NCBI GenBank assembly: GCA_050248155.1 | Contig: JBFWSW010000011.1 | Location: forward strand, 1-64,000 | Origin: VFMC01 sp050248155 | Lineage (GTDB): Bacteria > Actinomycetota > Acidimicrobiia > Acidimicrobiales > Ilumatobacteraceae | DNA length: 64,000 nucleotides | Reading direction: 5' to 3' | In this document: piece after piece, positions 32,279 to 42,743 of the stretch | How the letters are laid out: every line of letters starts with the position of its first letter | Numbering within the stretch: the stretch's first letter is position 1 | Notes under the pieces: model-generated | What the model was told of the DNA's origin: nothing | What the model saw: only the letters and a program-made list of their open reading frames with translations | The model's database searches: none | Made by a program: the position numbers and the translations under genes

Positions 32279-32776
32279 GTGAGGTCGTGGCAGGTCGGCG
32301 GCGCGCTCATCCGGCGAGGTGATGGGCTGGTGCTCGTGGCGAACCGGCGTCGCGACGATTCGATCGACTGGACCCCGCCCGGCGGTGTCATCGACCCGGG
32401 GGAGTCGGTCACCGAGGGCCTGGTGCGCGAGGTGCGCGAGGAGACCGGGCTCGTGGTCGAGGAGCTCGTCCGCTGCGCCTATCGCGTCGAGGTCGAAGCA
32501 CCCGGGCTCGAATGGGTGCTGACGGTCGAGGCGTGGGAGGTCGAGGTCTCCGGTGACGTCACGGTCTGTGACCCCGACGGCATCGTGCAGCACTGCCGCT
32601 CGGTGCCGGGAGCCGAGGCCCGAACCCTCATGCAGGCGAGCCCGATGTGGATCCACGTCCCGGTCGGGGCATGGCTGGACGGTGCCTGCGGCGCGCATCC
32701 AGATCCGGCGGCCGACTTCAGGTTCCGGCTGCACGGCTCGGATCGGCGCAACAACCGCGTCGAGCGATTGATGTGA
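32279..32776 (+). CDS. Nudix hydrolase
   Basis: 165 residues. Nudix box GGVIDPGESVTEGLVREVREETGLV (GX5EX7REUXEEXGU) is intact near 43-66. Substrate unknown; placement before dinB may hint at oxidised-nucleotide clearing. GTG 32279 chosen because CAACAT lies 6 bases upstream; GTG 32261 would add six residues. The stop overlaps the dinB GTG. Confidence 0.85.
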   Translation: MRSWQVGGALIRRGDGLVLVANRRRDDSIDWTPPGGVIDPGESVTEGLVREVREETGLVVEELVRCAYRVEVEAPGLEWVLTVEAWEVEVSGDVTVCDPDGIVQHCRSVPGAEARTLMQASPMWIHVPVGAWLDGACGAHPDPAADFRFRLHGSDRRNNRVERLM

Positions 32777-34080
32777 CCGGCGCTCCGCGCAGCATCCTGC
32801 ACGTCGACATGGACGCCTTCTACGTGGGCGTCGAGCTGCGGCGGCGCCCCGAGCTGCGCGGCAAGCCCGTCGTGGTCGGGGGCACGGGTCGCCGCGGCGT
32901 GGTCGCCGCAGCCTCCTACGAAGCCCGCCGGTACGGGGTGTTCTCGGCCATGCCGTCGGTGACCGCCCGGCGCCGGTGCCCGCACGCGGTCTTCCTGCCC
33001 GGCGACCACGAGCTGTACGCGCAGGTCAGTCGCGAGGTGCACGAGATCTTCCGGTCGGTGACCCCGCACGTCGAACCGCTGGCGCTCGATGAGGCCTTCC
33101 TCGACGTGTCCGGCTCGATCCGGCTGTTCGGGTCGGCGCAGCACATCGCCGAGCTGGTGCGTCGCCGCATCCGCGACGAGCTCGACCTCGCCTGCTCGGT
33201 GGGCGGTGCCACGTCCAAGTTCATCGCCAAGCTGGCGTCGAAGGCGGCCAAGCCACGGATCGTCGACGGGACGGTGCAGCCCGGTCGTGGCATCTGGCTC
33301 GTGCCGCCCGGGGAGGAGCTCGAGTTCCTGCACCCGCTGCCGGTCACCGCGCTGTGGGGTGTCGGCCCGGCGACGATGGCGCGCATCGAGCGCTTCGGCG
33401 TGCGCACCGTCGGTCAGCTCGCCGAGCTCGACCTGGCGACCCTCGTCGCCGCAGTCGGTCCGGCCCACGGCCGCCACCTGCACGACCTCTCGTGGGGACG
33501 CGACGATCGAGAGGTCGAGTCCGACCGCGAGGCCAAGTCGATCAGCCACGAGGAGACCTTCGCCCACGACCGCCACGACCACGACGAGCTGCTGCGCGAG
33601 GTGGTCCGGCTCGCCGACGCCGTCAGCAGCAGGCTGCGCGCCGCCGGCACGGGGGCTCGCACCATCACCCTCAAGCTGCGCTTCGCCGACTTCGCCACCA
33701 TCACCCGCTCGCACACCGTCGATGCTCCGATCGTCACCGCGAGGGCGATCTTCGAGGCGGTCGAACCGATGCTGCGGCGCATCGACGTGTCGATCGGTGT
33801 GCGCCTGCTCGGCGTCGGCGTCTCGGGCTTCGGCGAGTCGGCCGAGCAGCTCAGCCTCGACGACCTCATGGCTCGGACCGCCGGCGTGCGGACGGTCACG
33901 GCCGACTGGGTCACGGCATCGGGCACGATCGACGCGATCCGTGAGCGATTCGGCACGTCCTCGATCGGGCCGGCGAGCTCGGTGTCGGCAGATGCGCTGC
34001 GCGTGGTGCGGCCGGGAGCCCAGCAATGGGGCCCGGATCAGGTTGACCAGGATCGGGGTGGCCAGGATCGTGGCAAATAG
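32773..34080 (+). CDS. dinB: DNA polymerase IV (Y family)
   Basis: 435 residues. Translesion polymerase: ILHVDMDAFYVGVE (catalytic Asp), YEARRYGVFSAMPS, and LALDEAFLDVSG (Asp-Glu pair) are intact. Helix-hairpin-helix region ALWGVGPATMARIERFGV. A clamp-binding-like QLSLDDL lies near the C-terminus of the little-finger domain. The last 20 residues repeat DQDRGGQDRG and are probably disordered. GTG start overlaps the Nudix stop. No SOS box was seen upstream. Confidence 0.93.
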   Translation: MTGAPRSILHVDMDAFYVGVELRRRPELRGKPVVVGGTGRRGVVAAASYEARRYGVFSAMPSVTARRRCPHAVFLPGDHELYAQVSREVHEIFRSVTPHVEPLALDEAFLDVSGSIRLFGSAQHIAELVRRRIRDELDLACSVGGATSKFIAKLASKAAKPRIVDGTVQPGRGIWLVPPGEELEFLHPLPVTALWGVGPATMARIERFGVRTVGQLAELDLATLVAAVGPAHGRHLHDLSWGRDDREVESDREAKSISHEETFAHDRHDHDELLREVVRLADAVSSRLRAAGTGARTITLKLRFADFATITRSHTVDAPIVTARAIFEAVEPMLRRIDVSIGVRLLGVGVSGFGESAEQLSLDDLMARTAGVRTVTADWVTASGTIDAIRERFGTSSIGPASSVSADALRVVRPGAQQWGPDQVDQDRGGQDRGK

Positions 34081-34101
34081 TCGCTGCGCTCGGTGTACGC
34101 G

Positions 34102-34130
34102 TTGTCACAGCACAAAGAAAATGGAACAAT
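34102..34130 (+). promoter_or_regulatory. Promoter TTGTCA-N17-AACAAT for the DUF3040 gene
   Basis: TTGTCA (34102-34107) and AACAAT (34125-34130) with a 17-base, unusually A-rich spacer. The leader of about 20 bases carries GAGGAG 5 bases before the ATG. One of the few non-leaderless promoters here. Confidence 0.5.
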
Positions 34131-34157
34131 GGCGTCAACGGCCGACGAGGAGACCCC

Positions 34158-34490
34158 ATGCCGCTCTCGGAAGACGAACAGCGCATCCTTCGAGAGATCG
34201 AAGAGCAGCTCCATCGTGATCCGAACTTCGCGCGTGACCTGTCGCCGGTTCGCCGGGGATCGCGGAGGTCGCTGCTCGTCTCGGTGGTCGGCGGCGTGCT
34301 CGCCGTCGCGCTGTGCGTCCTGCTCCTGACGGTCAGCCCGTTCCTCGCCTTCGCCGCGTTCCTCGGCGCGATGGCGGCGGTCGTGTGGGCCGAGCGGCAC
34401 GTGCGTGCGCTGGGCGACGAGGCCCTCCGGCAGGTCGCCGCGCTGCGCCGCAACGCGTCCGGCGCTGCCCGGCGCGACCAGTCCGACTGA
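34158..34490 (+). CDS. DUF3040 membrane protein
   Basis: 110 residues. Opens MPLSEDEQRILREIEEQL, the hallmark of DUF3040, an actinobacterial family. Two membrane helices (about 38-58 and 62-80) follow the acidic N-terminus. Family function unknown; it often sits beside dcw or dinB genes in actinomycetes in my recollection. GAGGAG ribosome site present. Confidence 0.88.
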   Translation: MPLSEDEQRILREIEEQLHRDPNFARDLSPVRRGSRRSLLVSVVGGVLAVALCVLLLTVSPFLAFAAFLGAMAAVVWAERHVRALGDEALRQVAALRRNASGAARRDQSD

Positions 34491-34496
34491 CGCTCG

Positions 34497-36791
34497 CTAC
34501 TGCGCCTCCGCCCGGCTGCTCTGGCTCCGAGGTCCGCGGACGCGCTCACCCACCAACCGCTGACGCACGAGTCGGGGGTCGACCCGGGTGAGGATGCGGG
34601 TGTACCAGGGCATCCGTTCGCGGCTCGAGTCGTCGAGGTGCGTCCGCAGCACCGCCGCACGCAGCGCTGCAGGCTCGCCCACTCCGTCGGGTGAGTAGAT
34701 CGCTCGGGTGACGAACCGGGCGAGCTCGAGGATCGACCGGTGGTCGACGCCCAGCTCGCGCTCGACCTCGACGGCGTACTCGACGGGGGTCGCGCCGCCA
34801 GGCGGAGGCGCACCCGCGAGCTGCAGCGCGCCGACGGCGCCGTGCCACGCGGTGATCACCCGCTCGCTCGGTGTGGCACCCGTCCGGGTGAAGCGCCGGA
34901 CGAGCGCCGGCATCGCGACCGCCCATGCCACGACGACGGCGATCGCGAGCAGGATCCACGGGACCGCGCCGTTGCTGCCGCCCGACGCGCGGCCCGACAC
35001 GACCGCCACCGGCACGCTCGTGCCCGTTCGCGGCTCGGGGTTGCCTTCGAGCGGCCGGATCGTCGTCGGGGTGCCGGGGGCCAAGGTGGTCGGTGTGACG
35101 GTGGCGGCCGGTTCGTCGCTGAACTCCGTGGGGGAGTCGTCCTGCGCCTCCGGCACCCCGGTGGCGCTCTCGGCGCCGGGGGCGCCCCGCCCCGGCGTCG
35201 GCTCGAAGAGGACCCAGCCGATGCCGTCGAACCAGACCTCGGGCCATGCGTGCGCGTTGCGGCCGTACACGTGGTACACGCCGTCGCTGCCGAGCTCGCC
35301 CTTCGTGAAGCCGACCGCGACACGGGCGGGAAGGCCGATCGCCCGCGCCATCACACCGAAGGTGCCGGCGAACTGCTCGCAATAGCCACGACGGATGCGC
35401 AGGAAGCTCAGGATCGCGTTGTCGCTGTGGCCGCTCTGCACGTTCAGGTCGTAGGTGAACTCGGTGCGGAACCAGTTCTGCAGGGCGATCGCCTTGTCGT
35501 AGGGCGTGGTCGCGTCCGCGGTGACGGCGAAGGCCTGGTCGACCACCTCCGACGGCACGCCGGAGGGCAGCTCGAGGAACTCCGGTCCCGGCGGGGCGGC
35601 CACACCGGCCGCGCGCAGCACCTCGGCCGGTGGCACGTACACGTCGGCGGCGATGTTGTAGACGTCGCCGGCCTCCAGGCTCCCCTCGTCGAGCACCAAC
35701 GTGTCGGTGCTCGGCAACCACAGCAGGTCGGTCTGCGCAGTTCGGATCGGACGGAACGCGGTGGGCACGAGCTCGCCGCCCAGCTTGCCGATCTTGATCT
35801 GCTGCTGGACGATCTGCGACTGCGGGAAGGTGGCGTTCAGCTCGCCGTCGGCGGACTGCAGGCTGCTGTCGGGCAGGCTCCACGTCGTGCCGTCGAACTG
35901 GGTGAGGCCGCTCGCTCGCCAGTACCGCCCGGCGGACGCCGAGACGGTGAACATCTCGGTGTTCCGGCGGTTGACGAGCTGCGAGCGGATGTCGACGAGC
36001 GGGTTGAGCACGCTCGTGACGTCGCTGTCCGATTGCCGGGTGTCGAGCAACGGCTCGGATCCCGCACCGGGCACCAGGGGGCCGAGCACACCAGCGCCGA
36101 GCGCCGCGACCAGTGCGCACATGGCCGTGGCGGGCAGGGCTGCCCCCACTGCCCGGCGGCGGCGGCCGAGCCACGACTCCGTGCCCCCGCCGTGCAGGGC
36201 CCGCAGGACGGCGACGACCACGAGCGCGGCTGCGAACCACGCCGATGCGACCGTGATCCGGTTGCGCTCGGTGCCGAGCGCCGCGGTGAAGACGAACAGC
36301 ACGCCGGCGGGCACCACGGCTTCGGCGCGGCCGTAGGCGCGGAACGCGAACGCGTCGGCGAACATCGCCACGAGACCGATGCCGAGCGCGGCGGCGATCA
36401 GGAAGCCCCCCTCACTCGGGACCGGTGCGACCGCCGAGGGGAACTGCGACCACACGAGCCGCAGATCGAGGCGCATGAACCGCAGCGTGTCTCCCGACGG
36501 CAGCACGACGTGGAGGGTGTCGCGGTAGAAGAGCAGCGCGAGGAGCTCGATCACGACGAGCAGCACGATCGGCATGGCCACGATGCCGGGCACGCGTGCG
36601 ATGCGCAGCACGATGCTGACCGCGTGGACGCCCACGACCATCACCAGCAGCGAGCGCAGGAACACCCAATCGGCGAACACGCGACACATCGCGATCGCGG
36701 TGATCGCGCTGAGCAGCAGCAGCACGACGCTGGCGATGATGTGGTCGGCGTCGGTCGGTCGGGCCCGGCGTGGGCTGCGCGCGCTCGTCAT
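34497..36791 (-). CDS. TgpA-type transglutaminase-like membrane protein
   Basis: 764 residues. DUF3488-like N-terminal membrane domain (about six helices in 20-235), external transglutaminase fold with Cys471 (RRGYCEQFAG), then NAHAWPEVWF and a downstream Asp/Glu region, a Thr/Pro-rich linker, one more helix near 640, and a DUF4129-like cytoplasmic tail. Third gene of the common moxR-DUF58-transglutaminase unit; the ATG overlaps the DUF58 stop. May act on peptides or cell-wall proteins. Confidence 0.9.
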   Translation of the reverse strand: MTSARSPRRARPTDADHIIASVVLLLLSAITAIAMCRVFADWVFLRSLLVMVVGVHAVSIVLRIARVPGIVAMPIVLLVVIELLALLFYRDTLHVVLPSGDTLRFMRLDLRLVWSQFPSAVAPVPSEGGFLIAAALGIGLVAMFADAFAFRAYGRAEAVVPAGVLFVFTAALGTERNRITVASAWFAAALVVVAVLRALHGGGTESWLGRRRRAVGAALPATAMCALVAALGAGVLGPLVPGAGSEPLLDTRQSDSDVTSVLNPLVDIRSQLVNRRNTEMFTVSASAGRYWRASGLTQFDGTTWSLPDSSLQSADGELNATFPQSQIVQQQIKIGKLGGELVPTAFRPIRTAQTDLLWLPSTDTLVLDEGSLEAGDVYNIAADVYVPPAEVLRAAGVAAPPGPEFLELPSGVPSEVVDQAFAVTADATTPYDKAIALQNWFRTEFTYDLNVQSGHSDNAILSFLRIRRGYCEQFAGTFGVMARAIGLPARVAVGFTKGELGSDGVYHVYGRNAHAWPEVWFDGIGWVLFEPTPGRGAPGAESATGVPEAQDDSPTEFSDEPAATVTPTTLAPGTPTTIRPLEGNPEPRTGTSVPVAVVSGRASGGSNGAVPWILLAIAVVVAWAVAMPALVRRFTRTGATPSERVITAWHGAVGALQLAGAPPPGGATPVEYAVEVERELGVDHRSILELARFVTRAIYSPDGVGEPAALRAAVLRTHLDDSSRERMPWYTRILTRVDPRLVRQRLVGERVRGPRSQSSRAEAQ

Positions 36792-37956
36792 CCGACTGCC
36801 TCGTACGCGCTCGGGAGGCGAGGCCCTCCCGCGAGGTTGCCGGTGAGCGCGGCCCACGACTCGGCGAACGCGTCGGGAGTCGACGCGTCGACGACGAACC
36901 GGGTGCCACGGACGGCGGCGCCCGACTGGGACGTCACGACGACGAGGGTGTCCTCCGGACCGATCGAGCTGCGCATCTCGGCTGCTCGCGCGCTGGCCGC
37001 CGTCGACGTGACGAGCACGACGAGACCCAGGCCCTCTCCGGACTTCAGCGGGGGCATGACGCCGCCCGCGTGGTCGCCCGGTTGCACGGTGGCGAGCCAG
37101 CGCAGCGCGATCGGGGCGACGTCGTGGCCGCGCAGGTCGGTGTCGAGCGCGACGAGGCGTGTGTTCAGGCCGGCTGCGGCAGCGCCTGTCACGAGGCTGG
37201 CCGCGGCCGACACCGCCCGCTCGAACCCGTCGCTGTCGTACGCGCCGGCATCGGTGTCGAGCACCACCGAGCACCGCTTGACCCCCTCGAGCGCCGTCTC
37301 CTTCACGATGAGGTCGTTCGACCGTGCCGATGCCTTCCAGCTGATCCGGCGGAGGTCGTCACCCTGCACGTACTCGCGCAACGAGTGGAACTCGCTGCCC
37401 GACTGGCCGTGTGCCTTCAACCGCAGGTGGTCGCCGAGCCGGCCCGACGAACCGCCGAGCGCGAAGCGGACGGGATGGTGCTGCGGCATGACGAGCAGCT
37501 CGCTCGAGCCGGGGATGACGAACGTGCGCGACGCGAGACCGAGGACGTCACGGCGGCGGGCCCGCATCGGCCCGACGCGCACGATCCCGCGGCCGGAGGT
37601 GGGCAACCGGTACGCCGCGGTCGACCGCTCGCGGGGGCGCAGCGGGGCGAGGTTCATGGTGGCGCCACCGGAGCTGCCGACGGGCTCCCACAGCTGGACG
37701 ACCGGGCTGCGTCGCGAGCCGGCGTTGGCGATCTGGATGTCGACGCGCGCAGCATCGCCCGCCTGCACGGTGGACGGGTCGATGAGCCGGCGGACGGCGA
37801 GACGTGGCGGAGTGCGCGAGAGGGTGACCACCGCGACCAGGATCGCCGCGCCGATCCCGGCGCCCAGGACGAAGAGCTCGACGATCCCGAAGACGCGGCC
37901 GATGACGAACGCCGCGATCGCCAGCGCGATCGCGCCCCACCCGCTGCGGGTGAGCA

Positions 37957-37957
<1 letters not shown>
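36788..37957 (-). CDS. DUF58 domain protein
   Basis: 389 residues. Two N-terminal helices (about 7-45), then a soluble part with LREYVQGDDLRRISWKASARSNDLIVKE, the core DUF58 motif, on a vWA-like fold. GTG start shares one base with the moxR stop (TAGTG). Partner of MoxR ATPases, presumably in assembly or activation of the transglutaminase complex. Confidence 0.9.
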
Positions 37958-38958
<1,001 letters not shown>

Positions 38959-38965
38959 GACGAGC

Positions 38966-38971
38966 AGAGTA
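38966..38971 (-). promoter_or_regulatory. -10 element TACTCT for moxR (leaderless)
   Basis: Minus-strand TACTCT ends 7 bases before the ATG at 38958, facing away from the ROK promoter 51 bases off. Confidence 0.5.
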
Positions 38972-39021
38972 GACGTCCTGAGGTCGATGCGTGCCGCGGA
39001 CAGTGGTCGTCGTGGAGCGGA

Positions 39022-39027
39022 TACTGT
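39022..39027 (+). promoter_or_regulatory. -10 element TACTGT for the ROK gene (leaderless)
   Basis: TACTGT ends 7 bases before GTG 39035. Confidence 0.5.
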
Positions 39028-39034
39028 CGGCAGC

Positions 39035-39949
39035 GTGCCGGATCTGTACCTCGCGATCGACATCGGCGGCACCAAGCTCACCGCCGGAGTCGTCGACGAG
39101 CGGGGCACCGTCGTCATCCGCGACCGGGTCCCCACCCCTCCTCGCGACGTCTGGCCGGCACTCGCGCGACTGGTGAAGCGCGTGGTCGCCGCGTCGCCGG
39201 TGCCACCGGTCGCGTGTGGCGTCGGGTGCGGCGGGCCGCTCGTGCCGTCAGAGGGGCTCGTGTCGCCGCTGTACATCCCCTCGTGGCGGGGGTTCGCGCT
39301 GCGTGATCTGCTGGTCGAGCTCACCGGGTTGCCGACCGTGGTCGACACCGACGCCAAGGCGATCGCGTCGGGCGAGGCGTGGCACGGGGCCGGCCAAGGC
39401 GTCGACGACTTCATCGGTGTCGTGGTCGCGACCGGAGTGGGCGGGGGCATCGTCTCGCGAGGCCGGCTGCTGCAGGGCCGCATGGGCAACGCCGGCCACA
39501 TCGGCCACATCGTCGTCGAACCCGACGGTCGGCCCTGCGCCTGCGGGGGCTTCGGTTGCCTCGACGCGTACTGCAGCAGACAGGCGATCGAGCTCGAGAC
39601 AGGTCGCGCCGCGCAACGGGCGCCCCGCGCCATCATCGAGCGCACCGGCACGCTCGTCGGCCGCGCGCTCGTCTCGGTCGGCGCGCTGGTCGATCTGCAG
39701 CTCGCCGTCATCGGCGGCACGTTGGCGCTGGGGTACGGCGAGCCGTTCTTCGACGCCGTTCGCCACGAGGTGTCGTCCCGGGCGGGTCTCTCGTACCTGC
39801 AGGGCTTCACCGTGGTGCCGGTCTCGCTCGGTCATCACGCACCACTCGTCGGCGCCGCGGCACTGGCCGGCTGGGCGCCGGCCCGGCTGGCCTCGACGCC
39901 GCCGGGGACCGCTGCGCACGCTGCGAACGTGCCGGCTACCGCGCGGTAA
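39035..39949 (+). CDS. ROK-family sugar kinase
   Basis: 304 residues. AIDIGGTKLTAGVVDERG phosphate-binding motif, VVVATGVGGGIVSRG, HIGHIVVEPDG and zinc motif CACGGFGCLDAYCS. A second ROK member in the window, lower in similarity to glk than the one at 21026. Substrate could be glucose, another hexose or an amino sugar. GTG start set by TACTGT. The stop TAA is reused as part of the next promoter. Confidence 0.87.
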   Translation: MPDLYLAIDIGGTKLTAGVVDERGTVVIRDRVPTPPRDVWPALARLVKRVVAASPVPPVACGVGCGGPLVPSEGLVSPLYIPSWRGFALRDLLVELTGLPTVVDTDAKAIASGEAWHGAGQGVDDFIGVVVATGVGGGIVSRGRLLQGRMGNAGHIGHIVVEPDGRPCACGGFGCLDAYCSRQAIELETGRAAQRAPRAIIERTGTLVGRALVSVGALVDLQLAVIGGTLALGYGEPFFDAVRHEVSSRAGLSYLQGFTVVPVSLGHHAPLVGAAALAGWAPARLASTPPGTAAHAANVPATAR

Positions 39950-39952
39950 CGT
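39947..39952 (+). promoter_or_regulatory. -10 element TAACGT for the acyl-CoA dehydrogenase (leaderless)
   Basis: TAACGT includes the ROK stop codon TAA and ends 6 bases before ATG 39959. Confidence 0.5.
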
Positions 39953-39958
39953 CCCGGC

Positions 39959-41173
39959 ATGCGACCCGTCTACACCGCAGACGCCGAGGCCTACCGCGAG
40001 AAGGTGCACGCGTTCCTGGCCGAGCAGCTCCCCAGCACCTGGCGAGGCATCGGTCAGCTGGAGGGCGACGAGCTCACGTCCTTCGTCACCGAGTGGCGAG
40101 CGACCCTCTTCACGGCCGGGTACCTGGCCCCGGGATGGCCGGTCGAGTACGGCGGCGCGGGCCTGTCCGCGCTCGAGCAGGTGATCATCGCCGAGGAGTT
40201 CGCCAAGGCCGGGGTGCCGACGGGTGGGCCCAACGACGTGTTCGGCATCCAGATGCTCGGCAACACCTTGCTGCAGTGGGGCACCGACGAGCAGAAGCGC
40301 CACTACCTGCCGCGCATCTTGTCGGGCGAGGACACCTGGTGCCAGGGCTACTCCGAACCCGATGCCGGGAGCGACCTGTCCAACCTCGCGCTCCGCGGCA
40401 CGCTCGACGGCGATCAGTGGATCCTCAACGGCCAGAAGATCTGGACGTCCGCCGGTCACCTCGCCGACCACATCTTCACCCTCGTGCGCACCGACCCCGA
40501 CGCCCCGCGGCACAAGGGCATCTCGTTCATCCTCGTCGACATGCGCCAGCCCGGCATCGAGGTGCGCCCGATCAAGATGATCTCCGGCGAGAGCGAGTTC
40601 AACGAGGTCTTCTACACCGATGCGACCGCGCCGCGATCCGAGGTCGTCGGTGGCGTGAACAACGGCTGGGCGGTGGCGATGACGCTGCTCGGCTTCGAGC
40701 GTGGCGAGGCCGCGGCGACGATGCCGATCCGCTTCCAGGCCGAGCTCGATCGCTTGCTGCTGCTCGCGAAGGAACGCGGTGTCGCCGACGACCCGCGCAT
40801 CCGCCAGCGCCTCGCGTCGTGCTACGCGAAGGTGCAGATCATGCGCTACAACGGGATGCGGGTGCTCACCCGGTTCCTCGGTGGGCACCACCCGGGTCCC
40901 GACGGCGCGATCTCGAAGCTCTACTGGAGCGAGTACCACAAGGAGGTCACCGAGCTGTCGATCGACATCCTCGGCGCCGACGCGATGGTGCCGTCGGGTC
41001 GCAAGCCGTCGTCGGCGTTCCAGGCCGACGACGCCGGCGCCCCGAACAGCTCGTGGAGCTGGGTGGGCACGTTCCTGAACGCCCGCGCCGGCACCATCTA
41101 CGCAGGCTCGTCGCAGATCCAGCGGAACATCATCGGCGAGATGGTGCTCGGCTTGCCGAAGGAGCCCCGCTGA
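39959..41173 (+). CDS. Acyl-CoA dehydrogenase
   Basis: 404 residues, FAD enzyme of beta-oxidation type. N-terminal helical domain with PGWPVEYGGAGLSALEQ, flavin-contact CQGYSEPDAGSDLSNL and ILNGQKIWTSAGHLADHIF, C-terminal AGTIYAGSSQIQRNIIGEMVLGLP. Chain-length or steroid-type specificity cannot be told by eye. Monocistronic or coupled to the small gene that follows. Confidence 0.9.
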   Translation: MRPVYTADAEAYREKVHAFLAEQLPSTWRGIGQLEGDELTSFVTEWRATLFTAGYLAPGWPVEYGGAGLSALEQVIIAEEFAKAGVPTGGPNDVFGIQMLGNTLLQWGTDEQKRHYLPRILSGEDTWCQGYSEPDAGSDLSNLALRGTLDGDQWILNGQKIWTSAGHLADHIFTLVRTDPDAPRHKGISFILVDMRQPGIEVRPIKMISGESEFNEVFYTDATAPRSEVVGGVNNGWAVAMTLLGFERGEAAATMPIRFQAELDRLLLLAKERGVADDPRIRQRLASCYAKVQIMRYNGMRVLTRFLGGHHPGPDGAISKLYWSEYHKEVTELSIDILGADAMVPSGRKPSSAFQADDAGAPNSSWSWVGTFLNARAGTIYAGSSQIQRNIIGEMVLGLPKEPR

Positions 41174-41424
41174 GCGGGCGAGCCGGTGCGTGGCTGCGCG
41201 TCGGTGCAGCCATCGCTCGCCGACCCCGGCTGTGGCCGACCGCGGTCGTGCAGCTCCGGCGCACGGCAGCACCCGGCTGGTGGCGGCATCGCCCGTTCAT
41301 GCCGCTGCCCGCGCCCGAATATCTGCGGTTCCGGCTGATCACCCAGTACGGTGACGCCGATCATCAGCCCGTGCCCGCCGATGTGCTGAACTACCTGCTG
41401 TGGTGCAAACGAGCGGGTTCGTGA
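41170..41424 (+). CDS. Small basic protein with possible CTG start
   Basis: 84 residues if it begins at the CTG overlapping the dehydrogenase stop (CTGA). No ATG, GTG or TTG lies in frame nearby upstream; the next standard start is GTG 41248 (59 residues). The N-terminal part (ARRPRLWPTAVVQL) is amphipathic and the core has PGWWRHRPFMPLPAPEYLRFRL. I recall similar short proteins in actinobacteria with the N-terminal part conserved, favouring the longer form. Function unknown. Confidence 0.5.
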   Translation: MSGRAGAWLRVGAAIARRPRLWPTAVVQLRRTAAPGWWRHRPFMPLPAPEYLRFRLITQYGDADHQPVPADVLNYLLWCKRAGS

Positions 41425-41468
41425 TAGCCGGCGGTCGAAACGCCGCGTCGGCACGACCAGAGGGTCGC

Positions 41469-41474
41469 TAGGGT
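41469..41474 (+). promoter_or_regulatory. -10 element TAGGGT for the HNH gene (leaderless)
   Basis: TAGGGT ends 7 bases before ATG 41482. Confidence 0.5.
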
Positions 41475-41481
41475 CGCTCCG

Positions 41482-41979
41482 ATGAGCAGCGCGCTGGTCC
41501 TGAACGCCACGTACGAGCCGCTGTCCGTCGTGCCCACCCGCCGAGCCGCGTGCCTCGTGCTGGCCGACAAGGCCGACGTCATCGAAGACGACGGGACGGT
41601 GATGCGCTCCGAGACGCTCGTGGTCCCGCGCCCACTGGTCATCCGTCTCCGCTACGTCGTCAAGGTGCCGTACCACCGCCGCACGGCGCTGTCGCGCCGG
41701 GCGGTGTTCGCCCGTGACGACCACCGGTGCCAGTACTGCGGCAGCGCAGCCGACTCGATCGACCACATCCTCCCGCGCTCGCGCGGTGGCCTGCACGCGT
41801 GGGAGAACGTGGCCGCGGCCTGTCGCCCGTGCAACCTCTCGAAGCGCGACCGGACCCCCGACGAGGCAGGGATGCAGCTGGCTCGCACCCCCCACGTCCC
41901 CCGCGAGCTGGCATGGGTGACGATCTCCGTCGCGCGGGTGCCGGAGGCCTGGAAGCCCTACCTCGCCAAGGCGAGCTGA
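41482..41979 (+). CDS. HNH endonuclease family protein
   Basis: 165 residues. N-terminal LVLNATYEPLSVVPTRRA, then an HNH fold: CQYCG, IDHILPRSRGG and ENVAAACRPCNLSKRDR with the zinc Cys pairs and catalytic His. This stand-alone form is widespread in actinobacteria and cyanobacteria and shows no sign of mobility here. Nicking or repair activity is inferred from the motif. Confidence 0.88.
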   Translation: MSSALVLNATYEPLSVVPTRRAACLVLADKADVIEDDGTVMRSETLVVPRPLVIRLRYVVKVPYHRRTALSRRAVFARDDHRCQYCGSAADSIDHILPRSRGGLHAWENVAAACRPCNLSKRDRTPDEAGMQLARTPHVPRELAWVTISVARVPEAWKPYLAKAS

Positions 41980-41991
41980 GCCACCGCCGTC

Positions 41992-42690
41992 GTGGCGTCC
42001 GACCCGCAGCGCTGGACGATCGAGCACCATCGCGGCTCGGCCCGCGAGTTCCACCTGCGCGAACCGGCGTCGTCGCATCATGACGTCGAGCGAGCGGCGC
42101 GACGAGCAGCCTGGTGGCTCGAGGTCGACAGCGCTGCGCTGGTGCTCGGCTCCGCGCAGCCGGACACCACCGTCGATCACGATGCCTGCCGAGCCGCCGG
42201 CGTCGAGGTGGTCAGGCGGCGCAGCGGCGGGGGAGCAGTGCTGCTCGTCCCCGGTGAGTGCGTCTGGCTCGACGTGATCGTCCCGCCGGGTGACCGGCTG
42301 TGGGACACCGATGTGGGCCACTCGATGTGGTGGCTCGGCGAGGTGTGGGCCGAGGCGCTCGTCGCGCTCGGGTGCGACGACGTGCGGGTCCATCGCGGGC
42401 CACTGCAGCACACCGACTGGTCGCGCCTCGTGTGCTTCGACAGCCTCGGTGCCGGCGAGGTGACGGTCGGCGGCCGCAAGGCCGTCGGGATCAGCCAGCG
42501 CCGCACGCGCGAGTGGGCGCGGCTGCAGTCGTCGGTGCACCTCGCGACGGGAGACGACCCGTCGGCGCGGTTGGTGGCGCTGCTCGCCCCACCACGCCCC
42601 ACCGCCGCCCAGCTGCTGCCGCCTGCCCGCATCGACGCGCCGGCCGACGCCGTGCGCGACGCAGTGACGGCCGCCCTCCTCACTCGCTGA
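41992..42690 (+). CDS. Lipoate-protein ligase A family protein
   Basis: 232 residues. BPL/LplA catalytic fold: VVRRRSGGGAVLLVPGECVWLDVIVP matches the RRxSGGGAV motif, and GRKAVGISQRRTR carries the conserved Lys. May attach lipoate or octanoate to carrier domains; amidotransferase (LipM/LipL) activity is an alternative. GTG start 12 bases after the HNH gene, likely cotranscribed. A strong hairpin follows the stop. Confidence 0.78.
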   Translation: MASDPQRWTIEHHRGSAREFHLREPASSHHDVERAARRAAWWLEVDSAALVLGSAQPDTTVDHDACRAAGVEVVRRRSGGGAVLLVPGECVWLDVIVPPGDRLWDTDVGHSMWWLGEVWAEALVALGCDDVRVHRGPLQHTDWSRLVCFDSLGAGEVTVGGRKAVGISQRRTREWARLQSSVHLATGDDPSARLVALLAPPRPTAAQLLPPARIDAPADAVRDAVTAALLTR

Positions 42691-42692
42691 CC

Positions 42693-42743
42693 GGCCGGCG
42701 AGCCCGGTCCAGGGGCGCGCGCCACGCCGGCGGGCTCCCGGCC
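42693..42743 (+). terminator. GC-rich hairpin after the lipoate-ligase gene
   Basis: GGCCGG and GAGCCCG (42693-42706, one bulged C) pair with CGGGCTC and CCGGCC (42731-42743): 13 bp, 24-base loop. Three bases after the stop codon. No T-run, so intrinsic termination is uncertain. The stretch from here to mraZ holds no gene. Confidence 0.45.
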
